Shown: positions 42,660 through 52,927 of the stretch, in pieces
Position numbering within the stretch: the first letter of the stretch is position 1
Layout: every line of letters begins with the position of its first letter
Origin: Tritrichomonas musculus
Taxonomy: Eukaryota; Parabasalia; Tritrichomonadida; Tritrichomonadidae
Direction: 5' to 3'
Length of the DNA: 64,000 bases
NCBI GenBank assembly: GCA_039105265.1
Contig: JAPFFF010000012.1
Location: 5,084,001-5,148,000, forward strand
Position numbers and translations under genes: made by a program
Notes under the pieces: model-generated
Database searches by the model: none
What the model saw: the letters and a program-made list of their open reading frames with translations, nothing else
Told to the model about the DNA's origin: nothing

Positions 42660-43076
42660 TTCAAATTATCAGACATTTCGGAAATAACGTATTTTATAAA
42701 ATTTTATAATTTGTGAGAGTATTGAATTAATGCATTTTTGCAAATAACGTATTTTATAAAATTTTTTCGATTTGTGTGAGTATTCAATTAATGCATTTTT
42801 GCAAATAACGGATTTTAAAAAAATTTTATAAAATTTTGCAAATAATAACCGTTAAATCATATTCAATTAATGCATTTTTTCATTCAATTTTACATTTCTT
42901 GCAGCTTGCATTTTTGCATTTTTGCTACTAACGAATATTATGAATTGAATGACTTCTCAATTAATGCTACTAACGAATTTTATGATTTGAATGATTTCTC
43001 AATTAATGCATTTTTGCATTTTTGCTACTAACGAATATTATGAATTGAATGACTTCTCAATTAATGCATTTTTGCA
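42660..43076. repeat. Subterminal tandem repeats of the Maverick
   Basis: Between the polymerase start and the right terminal repeat lie tandem units of about 55-62 bp. One type carries TTAATGCATTTTTGCAAATA and the other ATTTTTGCTACTAACGAATA. There is no matching array next to the left terminal repeat. Confidence 0.7.
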
Positions 43077-43315
43077 TTTTCACATTTACTTTATAAATTT
43101 ATGAAAAATTAACAAAAGTTATGAAATTCATGTATAAATCAGTAGTTTAAACAGATAAATGAACAATATTAAGCCTAAAACTGCTGAAAACCTTTATTTC
43201 AACATTAAAATCATCAAAAACACCATTTTGTCCTAATTGATAAAAAAATAAAAAATAAAAAAATTAATGTTAAAGTAGTTATTAACCCCCCACACCTTAT
43301 CTTATATCTACTACT
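43077..43315 (-). repeat. Right terminal inverted repeat of the Maverick
   Basis: This is the reverse complement of 21654-21901, apart from a few small differences. It ends ATCTACTACT, followed by the GAGGA duplication. Confidence 0.9.
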
Positions 43316-43483
43316 GAGGAGTAAAAACGATCAAAATTTTTAAAATTTTTATTTCATTCAAATTTTAAAAAAATAGTTTTTTTGTTCGTAAAGAATGAAA
43401 AAGCTATAAGTTTATATTTAGCATTTTGATGAAAGATTGTATTTATAATAAAACAATTATTCTGAATTCTTTTAATAATCGAT

Positions 43484-44257
43484 TTATATTTCTACTTGAG
43501 CAAAATCACTTCCTGCTTGCAGTCTTGCCTGCATCGTTTCAATGCCATAATTCGTTCCACAATCGCCAGTTATATATCGTTGTTTCGAAATAAAGCGTTC
43601 ACAATTTGCTTCACTAGTACCTATTGATACAATTCTAAGTACTAATCGGCCAAATTCTTCCCAATTTTCATTTGGGATTATTTTCCTCCAAAGTTGAACA
43701 GGTTTTTCATATACAATGTCTTCTTTAAAAGGGAGGCTATCTGTAGAATCAAAAAGCCACGCATTAATAAATTTATTGATATCAATTTGTATTTCTAAAC
43801 ACTTGGTTCAATCTTTTAAGACATTTTCAGTTATCATTTTTGCATTAGCAAATAAATCCATGTTTAGTATTTCTTCGAATTTACTTTTTTTTAATTCTTC
43901 AAAGTATTTATGATAATTTTTATATAACTCTGAGCATTCATCATCATTAGGAAGTTGAGGTTCAGAATTATGTAAATCAATTTCATTCGATTCTGAATTT
44001 TGAATTGTATTTTCTAGAAATAATCTTAAACTTGATTCTTCAACTGTATCATAGCCAGGATAGTCATCATCAGACTCAAATAATGAAGGATATTTATAAT
44101 GTCTTTCGTTTGGAAAAAATTCTTTAACTGAAATTGAATATCTTTGGCGAAAGTACATTCTTCCTTGAGCTGATAATAAAAATGAGCAAAGAACTAAATC
44201 GAAATTGTTGGTTTTAATTCGTGCAATTAAATTTGTAAATATTCTACTTTTTTGCAA
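43484..44257 (-). pseudogene. hAT-like transposase C-terminal fragment
   Basis: The minus-strand frame from about 44257 to 43484 is open except for one TGA after ENVLKD. Its end contains LWRKIIPNENWEEFGRLVLR and SIGTSEANCERFISKQRYI. This resembles the hATC dimerisation region, in which a conserved SxxxxER-FS motif sits in a helical bundle. Upstream is an acidic segment (SNEIDLHNSEPQLPNDD) and a FDLVLCSFLLSAQGRMY block. No upstream ATG or element ends were found, so it is a remnant. The identification rests on the ER-F-S motif and remains moderate. Confidence 0.5.
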
Positions 44258-45848
44258 AAAAATTCATTTTCAAATTCTAAAATCTTCATTATTTTTACAT
44301 ATAAAACAAAGAACAAAATTTTAAATCTCACAATAAATTATAGTATTAAGAAATTACCTTTATTATTTTAAATATCTGGCATATATTTTAAATTGAGTAT
44401 AAATATCAAGATATTAGAAAAAAAAATTTTAACATTATTTTTTCAAAAAAGAATGCTTAATACAATCTCCACAGGCAAGAAATTTGTTTCTCTTAATCTG
44501 AGTCTTCAAAACTTTAAATTGGCTGAAAAAATGCAATTATAAAAATTATCAAAGACGTTAAGTCACCTCACATGAATACCTCTATATGATTTCATTTCAT
44601 TTTTTTTGTTTAAAAATTTACAAAATTTTATTACGGTCCAATGGACCAAAAAAATTGTCTACTCAAATGTCCAAAAATTAAGCCATAAATTATTTAAGAT
44701 TTGATTATGATCTGCATAAATACAGTTGAAATTTGAAATTTTATAAAAATTTTTTTATTAATAAAATATACACAATAAAACAGATTAATCAGCTTTTATT
44801 TTTTAAGTTTTGAAAAGTTTTATTAGAATTCTTTTTGATTACTTAGAAGTTAAGAATTTTAATTAAACAACTAAGTAATGAGATATATATAAATCTTAAA
44901 ATGGATTAATAATCATTAAAATGGAATAAAAAGAATGATAGAAAACAATTTTTATCATTTAAAATTAATTATAATGGATGGTATTTCAATATAACATTAA
45001 TTAAAATCTCTTTATTTATTTTAAGACATTTGAGCAAGAATATATAAGGAATATTAATTAGCGAATGATTTATATAAATAAGACAGCCAGATCACTGAAA
45101 GTCTTTGGCCAATAAATTATGGAATTATCCTTTTATTCAGGATTTCTATTTTCAAAATAAATGATTAAATTAAGCCATTTATCTCAGTCTATTGTTTCAT
45201 TTTTATTATTTTATCATTTATGAATTGATTTATATTTGAATAATGATATTTCATATTTTTGGCTTTATTTAAATTATTTATTCTTTTTTAGGATTAAAGC
45301 GTTTTTTGTTTTAAACAAAGAAGTTGATGGTAAAAGATAATTTGATTTCGAGATTTTAATAAACTGAATTTTTCAAAAGATTAGCCATTGAAAACCTGAT
45401 GTGATTCATCAGAAAATATTGAATTAAAAAAGGTTTGATTGAATTATAAAAAAAAATCCATATTAATAGGTTTGCTATCTTTTTTTCAAGTAAATTTAAA
45501 ATAAAATTAAAAATCAAATAATTTTTCAATTTTGAATATGATAAACCATTTTGAATTTAAATGTTAATAGTATTAATTGAATTTTGAATGCAATTTTGTA
45601 AAGGACAATTTTTTGGCCTTGGGCCAAAAAAGATTGAAAAATAAAATTACATATATATTTATAGCAATGACATAAATTATTTAAAAAAAGTAATTTTTAA
45701 TCAATTATTATTTATTATTTGATAAAAATAATTGTTTAATGTTATAATAAATAATAAAATAACGCAGTAATAAAATATTTTAAAATTCAATGATATCGTT
45801 GAAATGCTCTTTGAATATCTTTACATTTCATAATTTACTAAGTTCAGT
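44258..45848. other. Intergenic region, possible degenerate MITE
   Basis: No gene is visible in 1.6 kb. Two hairpins with similar sequence, GGTCCAATGGACC (44636-44648) followed by AAAAAAATTGTC, and TTTTTTGGCC-TTG-GGCCAAAAAA (45609-45631) preceded by GGACAA, face each other like the imperfect ends of an element of about 1 kb. No target duplication was found. Confidence 0.35.
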
Positions 45849-48380
45849 ATGGCTAAAAGCAGGTGCAACTTTTGTCCACTAAATCACTATATCGCTATTT
45901 TATATCGAAGAGCAATCATGTATAAAAGAAGTGTCAAAATTTTACTATCAACACTCATAGGTATTGTTTTATTTTCACTTGTTGGTATTGCTGTTCAATA
46001 CTTAATGATAGCATTAATGAAACCCAAAGATAAACCAGTTAATTACAATTCATATATTCAGATTAAAGATGATTTTTTGTTCACAAATAAATATAATCAA
46101 AGCTTTTCCAAAGATGTGATAAACAAGATAAAAACCCAATTTCAAAAGGATACAGGAGTTCCTGCATCAGAACAATTTTTTAGTACTTCTGAACAAATGA
46201 ACAAAGAACTATATAAACTTCAAACTACTGATGATTACCATTTAGATGTTCCATTTGGCTTAGATTTTAAAGAAGTTTCATCATTACCATATTCAGTATC
46301 AGTAATATTTAATCAAACGACCAATGCAGAATTAGAAGATTCAAAGGAAATCCAATCAAATGCACATGTTTTATTTGGAAATGTATTATGGAAAATAGAT
46401 TATGGTGAAAATGCACATATTTCTATAAGTTTTCTAAAAATGCAATTAAAATTCGCTCAAATGATGTTCAGTATCATTGGATCAATGCTTATTGTTTGCG
46501 GTTTAATGACAATTATATCACTTGTTATAACACAGCCAGTTTCAGACATAAGTGGAGAAGCCAGACAATATATGATACAGTGTAATTTAAAAATCACTCC
46601 ATATTGGCTTGCAATGTTCACAATTGACATTATTGTGTGGATCATAATTAGTACACTTGTATGGGCCATTTATTGTATCGGACAAGTCCAATCAATCCTT
46701 GATAATATATTTACAACCTGGTATTTAATGATCTTTACAGGACCCTCATTTATTTTACTTTTGTATGATTTTTCATTCTTTTTCAAGGATTCAAATTCAG
46801 CAGCAAGACAAACATTCTTAATTATGGTTTGTCTCATTTTGTTACCAATGATTATAATGGTTATTGTTGGCTCAGATTCAGTTGGACTTAACTGGTTCTA
46901 TTCACTGTTCCCTCATATTTCCCTCATGCAGGCACTTAATGCAATTCTGATCAACGGAGGCTCGAGGAAGCAGCCAATTTCATATTACTGGAAAGAGAAA
47001 GTCACTTTTCCATTCTTTATTATGCAATTCATTGACATCATCATTTATGGCGTCATTCTCGTTATCATTGAATTGACGCGCGTCAAAATTCAAAGAAAAT
47101 TGGCAAAATCAAATTTCAATTCATACACCGACTTTTTGCAACAATTGAAAGCCAAGCATCACAATTCAGATGAAACGCTTGAAATGGAGAATGAAGTTCA
47201 TAATTCGCATGATTTTGCAGTTCGAATTGAAAATGTATCTCGTTTGTTCATTAACACAGCTGGAGAGCCAATTGCAGCCGTTAATTGTGTCTCACTTGGT
47301 GTCAAAGAAGGATCCATTTTTGGATTCTTGGGTGCAAATGGAGCAGGAAAGACAACGCTCATTAGGATGATCACTGGTTCGTTGCCGTGTTCAGATGGAT
47401 CGATTGAGATCTTTCAAACGCCAATTGAAGACATAAAAGACACGACAATTTTATCAATTTGTCCTCAATTCAATTCGCATTTGACTTTTGAAATGACACC
47501 AAGAGAACACTTCACTTTATTTGGACGTTTGTATGAAATGGATGAAAAAGAATGCTCTCAAATAACAGAGGATTTGATGAGTGGCATGGATTTGATTGAT
47601 TTCGTTGATATTCCAATTCGTGACCTGAGTGCTGGTGATGTCAGAAAACTTGCAATTGCATTGACATTCTTTGGTCCTTCAAAAATTGTTCTTCTTGACG
47701 AGCCAACGGCCTCCCTCGATCCGGTCGCCTGCAGATGTGTTCATGAGATGATTCTTGAGAACAAAAACGAAAAGACTTTTATGCTTTGTACTCACTTATT
47801 AAGTGAAGCTGAGGAATTGTGTGACAAAATATCAATCATGATTAAAGGAAACGTCTTCACTGTCGGTTCGCCTCAATATTTGACTAAAAAGTTCGGGACA
47901 GAATACAAGATTGATGTAATGATGAAAGACGATAGTGAAGAAACTGCTTCTAATTGTGATAAATTCTTTACTCAAGAGTTGCCTTTGGCAATATTGTCAA
48001 TGAAAAGACCACAATCAAGAATTTACTCAATTCCTGCAGATGCAATGACATTAGCAGAACTTTTTAAGAAAATGCAAAAGGGACTTGAATCTGATTGTGG
48101 AATAACGTATTATACTTGTTCTTCTTCCTCCCTTGAAAGAGTTTTCATGGAAATTGTCCAGATATCTGAAAGTGAAAATAATCCAGATTTACTACAAAAT
48201 CTTGATAGAAGTATTAAAGATGAAAAAGAATTGTATGAAGAGAAATATTATAATTATTCAGAAGATGAAATAAAAGTGAAAAAGAATGAAAACAAAAAAA
48301 ATAGAGAATTGTCTACTGAAGAAAATACGGAATCAGTTATTTCTGATGATGATGATGATAAAAATATAGAAGAGCCATAA
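45849..48380 (+). CDS. ABC transporter, ABCA-type half transporter
   Basis: The 843-residue protein has one membrane helix near residues 30-55, an extracytoplasmic segment up to about 195, five to six membrane helices at about 200-415, and one nucleotide-binding domain at about 455-690. The NBD has Walker A GANGAGKTT (about 495), the Q-loop CPQFNSHLTFEMTPREH, the signature LSAGD in place of LSGGQ, Walker B KIVLLDEPTASLD (about 612) and the H-loop CTHLLSEAEEL. The TPREH block and domain order are typical of the ABCA subfamily. Half-size ABCA transporters move lipids in other eukaryotes and need a partner. The C-terminus is an acidic tail ending in DDDDDKNIEEP, and the stop lies in TAAA. Confidence 0.9.
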   Translation: MAKSRCNFCPLNHYIAILYRRAIMYKRSVKILLSTLIGIVLFSLVGIAVQYLMIALMKPKDKPVNYNSYIQIKDDFLFTNKYNQSFSKDVINKIKTQFQKDTGVPASEQFFSTSEQMNKELYKLQTTDDYHLDVPFGLDFKEVSSLPYSVSVIFNQTTNAELEDSKEIQSNAHVLFGNVLWKIDYGENAHISISFLKMQLKFAQMMFSIIGSMLIVCGLMTIISLVITQPVSDISGEARQYMIQCNLKITPYWLAMFTIDIIVWIIISTLVWAIYCIGQVQSILDNIFTTWYLMIFTGPSFILLLYDFSFFFKDSNSAARQTFLIMVCLILLPMIIMVIVGSDSVGLNWFYSLFPHISLMQALNAILINGGSRKQPISYYWKEKVTFPFFIMQFIDIIIYGVILVIIELTRVKIQRKLAKSNFNSYTDFLQQLKAKHHNSDETLEMENEVHNSHDFAVRIENVSRLFINTAGEPIAAVNCVSLGVKEGSIFGFLGANGAGKTTLIRMITGSLPCSDGSIEIFQTPIEDIKDTTILSICPQFNSHLTFEMTPREHFTLFGRLYEMDEKECSQITEDLMSGMDLIDFVDIPIRDLSAGDVRKLAIALTFFGPSKIVLLDEPTASLDPVACRCVHEMILENKNEKTFMLCTHLLSEAEELCDKISIMIKGNVFTVGSPQYLTKKFGTEYKIDVMMKDDSEETASNCDKFFTQELPLAILSMKRPQSRIYSIPADAMTLAELFKKMQKGLESDCGITYYTCSSSSLERVFMEIVQISESENNPDLLQNLDRSIKDEKELYEEKYYNYSEDEIKVKKNENKKNRELSTEENTESVISDDDDDKNIEEP

Positions 48381-48417
48381 ATAGGTTCAGAAATAAAGGT
48401 TTTATAATATATTTATA

Positions 48418-48442
48418 TTTTTTTTTTTTTTTTTTTTTTTTT
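48418..48442. repeat. T-run downstream of the ABC gene
   Basis: A run of 25 T residues lies about 40 bp after the stop codon of the transporter gene. It may mark the end of the transcription unit or be simple slippage. Confidence 0.5.
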
Positions 48443-48630
48443 GAGACAAAGAATTATGATACCAATTGAATTTTAATATAATTAATTCAATTTTCAATAT
48501 AAATATTTTTATTTTTGTTATAAAATTTATTCAATTTTCAATATCATCGAAATTTGAATTAAAATTGAATGAAGTTATTGAAATATAAAATCTAAAGCGA
48601 TTTTAAATGATGAGTTGCCAACAAAACTCT

Positions 48631-48638
48631 TCATTTTT
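48631..48638 (+). promoter_or_regulatory. Initiator-like TCATTTTT
   Basis: The site lies 10 nt before the ATG at 48648 and fits the TCAYT(T/A) core of the T. vaginalis initiator. Use in this organism is inferred. Confidence 0.4.
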
Positions 48639-48647
48639 TATTTAATA

Positions 48648-48932
48648 ATGTCCTACGGTGGTGGTCTTTTTCATTGCTTTAGCGATTGTTCAGTTTGCAT
48701 TTATGGATTCTTCTGTTCTTGCTGTTTAAATGCACAAAATCATGCAATAATTCGTAATGAAAATTGTTCAATTTGTCACGTCGTTAATCCTACATCAGAA
48801 TATTGGATTCGTAAGCACATGCACTCAAAAGCCGGAGAAGCAGTCGATCAAGATTGTGGAGATTGCATCCAAGCTAACTTTTGCTTCGGCTGTGCTGTTT
48901 GCCAAGATGCACGTGGCCTTAAATCAGGTTAA
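48648..48932 (+). CDS. PLAC8 family cysteine-rich protein
   Basis: The 94-residue protein from the ATG at 48648 is a complete single PLAC8 domain. It has the CSVCIYGFFCSCCLNAQNH block, QDCGDCIQANFCFGCAVC and the family-closing CQDARGLK. PLAC8 proteins are small membrane-associated proteins with roles in metal handling and cell-size control in other eukaryotes; the role here is not known. The frame is open a little further upstream but lacks an earlier ATG. An initiator-like site sits just upstream, and the stop is in TAAA. Confidence 0.85.
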   Translation: MSYGGGLFHCFSDCSVCIYGFFCSCCLNAQNHAIIRNENCSICHVVNPTSEYWIRKHMHSKAGEAVDQDCGDCIQANFCFGCAVCQDARGLKSG

Positions 48933-49413
48933 AACAGGAAGTTTTGTATATTTATCATAAAAATCTTTTTAGAATTTGACAAATTGATTTTTCGATCGTA
49001 ATCACTTTTTTTATAAAATTTGTTTTTTCAAACACCCATTGATGGAGAACCAAACAATTTCGATGAATTTAATTTTATGTGTGCGTGTTGAATTAGATTC
49101 CTATCTTTTTTTAACCTATTTGGTGTTTTGACATAAAAATTTGAAATTATGATTTTTTCTAATAGTTTGTTTCTTCTGAAAGAGCTTTTGATGATATTTC
49201 GATTTTAAATATTAGATTAAATTAACTATTCTTGTAAATTAAATTTGATCATTTATGATGAAAAATCAATTTTATTTTCAAAAATTATGTGATTTATTTT
49301 TAACGGTCATAATTAACGTTATATTTTAAAAAAAGAGATAAAAAAGTGTGAAAATAATAATAATAAACATAAAAATATAATATTTTTTACTTTTAATAAT
49401 TGCATTTTTTTAA

Positions 49414-49653
49414 GGTACAAATCCAGTACGTTTAGTAACCGCTATTTTTTTTGACATTCTCAAAGAATAAGATGACATGTTAAATAAAAAACGATTATTT
49501 TCATCCATTTCATATAACATGTCATAATGTTTATTTAAATTGTAAAATAAGTGTCAAAAACAAACCTAGTCAATTTAAACTTTTTCAGAGACATGCAACT
49601 ATTCAAATAATAAACGTTCTCCTGTTCAAAAAATAACGTACTGGATTTGTACC
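49414..49653. mobile_element. 240-bp MITE with TTAA target duplication
   Basis: The ends are the perfect 19-bp inverted repeat GGTACAAATCCAGTACGTT (49414-49432) and its complement (49635-49653). Each end is bordered by TTAA (49410-49413 and 49654-49657). TTAA duplications are made by piggyBac and Kolobok-type transposases. The element has no coding capacity. It lies between the PLAC8 gene and the Sel1 kinase; the rest of 48933-50097 holds nothing I recognise. Confidence 0.8.
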
Positions 49654-50097
49654 TTAAATTTTGAATAGTTGGCGATAGTTTACTTTGCTCATTGAAATTG
49701 AAATATTGATACTTATGGTTATTAAGCCACAGGCGCGCATATCGATAAGTCTATCTTTGAGAATAAGGATGAAGTAATTTTGATGTCTCATACGCGATTT
49801 GATTTCTCTTATAACGCATTTGTTGAAAATTTTCAATCATATTCAATTTTTTAAAAAAACTTTGAAAATTCTGAGCATTTTTCAAATAAAATATGCGAAG
49901 TTAACTATTTGATACAAAGTAATTTTGTAAAATAAACAAGAATTAAAATTAAATTAAAATATATTTAGAATAAAAAACAATTTTAAAACTAGAATTACTA
50001 ATTAATTATTAAAAAAAACTTTGGCTAATTTTTTAATTTGGGCATATAAGGTTATTCAATTTTTTCAAATAAAACTCAAAAAATAATTTTTGATAGA

Positions 50098-52044
50098 ATG
50101 ACTCTTGATAATACTGTTATGCTTGATGATTACGTTAAACTAGACCGAATTGGATATGGATCATTTGGAGAAGTGCATCAAATAATGTATAAAAAGACAG
50201 GAGAAATTTATGCTGCAAAAAGTGCATTAAGACCTCTTGATGAAAATTCTAAATCTGAAATACGAGATCTGAAGCGAGAGCTTGACATTCTTTCGAGTTT
50301 AGATCATAAATCAGTTCTTAAATTTGTTGGATTTTATCCTAAAAATTTTAATAAAGAAGATAAGCCAACAATTATTACAGAATATATGCCAAATGGATCC
50401 TTGGAACAAATACTTTCTTTAAAAAACATAAATTTAGCATCAATAGGTTGGGATGACACACAAAAACTAATAACAATATATGGAATCGCTTCTGCAATGA
50501 AATACTTACACCAAAACAAAATTATTCATCGAGATTTAAAGCCAGGCAATATCTTACTAGATGAATATTTAATACCCAAAATCGCTGATTTTGGTCTTTC
50601 AAAAATTATTCATAGTAATGATGATAGTAAAACCACAGAATCCACTCAAAAACTCAGAGGTACTCCAATTTATATGGCTCCTGAAATATGGAATGAGTTA
50701 GAATATACAGCATCTTGCGATGTTTACGCATTTGGTTTAATTATCTATGAAATCCTTCTTTATGAGCAGCCGTTTAAAAATATACAAATTTTTGAAGTTG
50801 CGTACAGAGTAACAAACAACATCCGTCCTGAAATTAACGATGAACTTCCGGCATCTTATAAAAATCTGATCGAAAAATGTTGGTCTCAAAATCCAGAAGA
50901 TCGTCCAACTTTTGACAAAATAGTTGAAGTTCTTGAAAATGATGACGGTTTTATCACCGAAAATATTGATGAAAAAAAATATCAAAATTTCATCGAATAT
51001 ATTAAAAATGATAAAATAAGTGCAAGTAGTTTGTTTTCAAAGGTCGATCTAAAATCGAAATTAGAAGAAATACAAAGTGAAAATATTTCTGATGACTCTA
51101 CAAAGGAAAAATCTAAAAGATCAGAAAAAAATAAAAAGACAAAATCATCAAAAGACCCAACAAAAAGAAAAGTTAAAAGAAAATCAGCCAAAGATGGCAC
51201 CAAAAATCATAAAAGAAGAAAGCATAGAAAATCTAATCAAGAAGATTCTCGAAATTCAGGAAATAATGACAATAAAAATCCCATCAAAGATGATTCAGAA
51301 GATTCATTAAATAACGATGAACCAAATGACTTATTACGGAAAAATTCGACAAATGCAAATAATTATAATTCTGATGACTCATTTAAAAGTGATTCAAATA
51401 GCTCAAACAAAGACAACTCAAAAGATCCATTAAAAATTAACGAAGAAGATGACTTTATAAGAAGAAGATCAGCAAATATTAATAATGATAATTCTAATAT
51501 CTCATTAGACCATATTGACTCAGAAGATTCACTAAGAAACAACTCCGAAAACTCAGACAAAGATGATTCAGATAACTTAATCGTCGAAAACCCCAGAGAA
51601 TCCACTCAAAACAAATCCAAAAATTTCCAAAAAAGTGACACAAAAAAATCCTCTCAAAAAGTTCCCTATGAAATTGAAAGGAAGTCCAACAACAACATCG
51701 ACGACGCTCACTACGTGCACAAACTCTACCAAATGGGACTCAAAACTTACCACGGAATCAAATGTATGGCCGACCACTCTCTATCGGCGAGATACTTCCA
51801 GAAGGCGGCGCACCGCGAGCACGCGAAGTCGCAGCTGATATACGCGAACATGCTCTACTCGGGTGACGGAGTTCCTGAGAACAAGAAGAGATCGGCATTT
51901 TATTTCAAGCTTGCTGCTGATGGAGGCAGCGTCGATGCAATGAAATTTTACGCACTGATGCTGCAGAAGGGAGTCGGAATCCCAGTCGATCTTAAACAGT
52001 CAGACTTCTACTCAAAAATGGCTGCTGAAATGGAAAACAAATAA
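50098..52044 (+). CDS. TKL-type kinase with C-terminal Sel1 repeats
   Basis: The 648-residue protein has a kinase domain at residues 10-290: the glycine loop GYGSFGEV, AAK lysine, HRDLKPGN (about 143), DFG (about 163), GTPIYMAPE and a C-lobe ending in CWSQNPEDRPTF. A disordered stretch of K, S, D and N repeats follows (about 310-540), first basic (KRSEKNKKTKSSKDPTKRK), then acidic. The end carries two to three Sel1-like repeats (about 545-645: SARYFQKAAHREHAKSQLIY, KKRSAFYFKLAADGGSVDA). Sel1 repeats are protein-binding scaffolds, and this kinase-Sel1 fusion is a trichomonad type. The Sel1-coding 3' end (about 51690-52010) is much richer in GC than the rest. The stop is in TAAA. Confidence 0.9.
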   Translation: MTLDNTVMLDDYVKLDRIGYGSFGEVHQIMYKKTGEIYAAKSALRPLDENSKSEIRDLKRELDILSSLDHKSVLKFVGFYPKNFNKEDKPTIITEYMPNGSLEQILSLKNINLASIGWDDTQKLITIYGIASAMKYLHQNKIIHRDLKPGNILLDEYLIPKIADFGLSKIIHSNDDSKTTESTQKLRGTPIYMAPEIWNELEYTASCDVYAFGLIIYEILLYEQPFKNIQIFEVAYRVTNNIRPEINDELPASYKNLIEKCWSQNPEDRPTFDKIVEVLENDDGFITENIDEKKYQNFIEYIKNDKISASSLFSKVDLKSKLEEIQSENISDDSTKEKSKRSEKNKKTKSSKDPTKRKVKRKSAKDGTKNHKRRKHRKSNQEDSRNSGNNDNKNPIKDDSEDSLNNDEPNDLLRKNSTNANNYNSDDSFKSDSNSSNKDNSKDPLKINEEDDFIRRRSANINNDNSNISLDHIDSEDSLRNNSENSDKDDSDNLIVENPRESTQNKSKNFQKSDTKKSSQKVPYEIERKSNNNIDDAHYVHKLYQMGLKTYHGIKCMADHSLSARYFQKAAHREHAKSQLIYANMLYSGDGVPENKKRSAFYFKLAADGGSVDAMKFYALMLQKGVGIPVDLKQSDFYSKMAAEMENK

Positions 52045-52117
52045 ATTTTTTAAAAAAAAATTTTTTTGTTTGCAACTTAAATAAATGTGAAATTTGTATT
52101 TATTTTTGAATATTTTA

Positions 52118-52919
52118 CAGCGTTGTTTATCGATACGACTAAATACCTGTTACCGAAGAAGTATCGGTATTCGGTAAATATCGATACTTTTTTGCTCGGT
52201 ATTTTTTTGTATCGATACAAAAGTGCTTCGGTATTTTTAGAGTATCAGCGGTTATTAAAAAAGTACTTTATAATACTTTTTATCAGTATCGACACGGTAT
52301 TTTAATATATAAATTTTATTAATAAATGATGAATAAAAATATTAAAACATTTGATTATTTAATTTTAAATAAAAATTTTAATTATAAATATAATTACTAG
52401 CCTATAAAAAGTATATTATTGTCTTTCTTCTTCAGAAATCTCGTCATATTCATTTTCATTAAACAATCCAAATTTTCGATATCATTATTATCATTAAAAA
52501 CAATAAAATTTATATATATTATGTACTTTCTCATATTAATAGTTAATTCAATAGTTCTGGAATGTTATATTTATCTATAAATAGAAATTGACATAAAGAT
52601 GATAAAATTTACGATATTTCAGAAACCATTGATTATTCAATTATTATGATGATTATTTGTTGTAAAATATGTAATTAAAGAGAATTAACAATATTCATTA
52701 GAACCTTATAATTTTCTTTAATCATCTTTAAATGAATCCGATACATTTTTTGTTAAAAAAATACCGACAAAAAACCTGGCATTCGATATAAATTCTCCAC
52801 TTTTGTATCGATACTTCGGTTTTTTATCGATAAATACCGTTACCGGCGGTTAGAGCCGGTAGTATCGATATTTTACCGGGAAAATAACCGCTACCGGAGA
52901 GGATCGATACACAACCCTG
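52118..52919. mobile_element. Non-autonomous hAT-type element, 802 bp
   Basis: The left end CAGCGTTGTTTATCGATAC and the right end (reverse complement CAGGGTTGTGTATCGATCC) form an imperfect terminal inverted repeat. The element is flanked by the perfect 8-bp duplication ATATTTTA (52110-52117 and 52920-52927). CAG ends plus 8-bp duplications are diagnostic of hAT. Many TATCGATA/TCGGTA words near both ends look like hAT subterminal transposase-binding repeats. I see no transposase inside. Confidence 0.85.
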
Positions 52920-52927
52920 ATATTTTA

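Larger units (their letters stand above)
21654..43315. mobile_element. Maverick/Polinton element, nearly whole
   Basis: The element is 21,662 bp long, has terminal inverted repeats of about 240 bp (starting AGTAGTAGATATAAG) and is flanked by the 5-bp duplication GAGGA (21649-21653 and 43316-43320). Its parts match the Maverick/Polinton family: protein-primed DNA polymerase B, retroviral-like integrase, FtsK/A32-type packaging ATPase, major capsid protein and several structural proteins. I do not recognise the usual adenain-like protease. The two terminal repeats differ only by a few small changes, which suggests a young insertion. It looks nearly whole, with about two apparent breaks in its reading frames, and is treated here as a fossil copy. 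Confidence 0.95.

Noticed and set aside
47073-47086. TTGACGCGCGTCAA palindrome in the ABC transporter gene
   Set aside because: It lies in coding sequence at a basic residue pair and is isolated, unlike the repeated hairpins of the Maverick.
52087-52305. 72-codon frame starting near the hAT-type element
   Set aside because: It runs into the terminal and subterminal repeats of the element; composition is that of the repeats and no family is seen.
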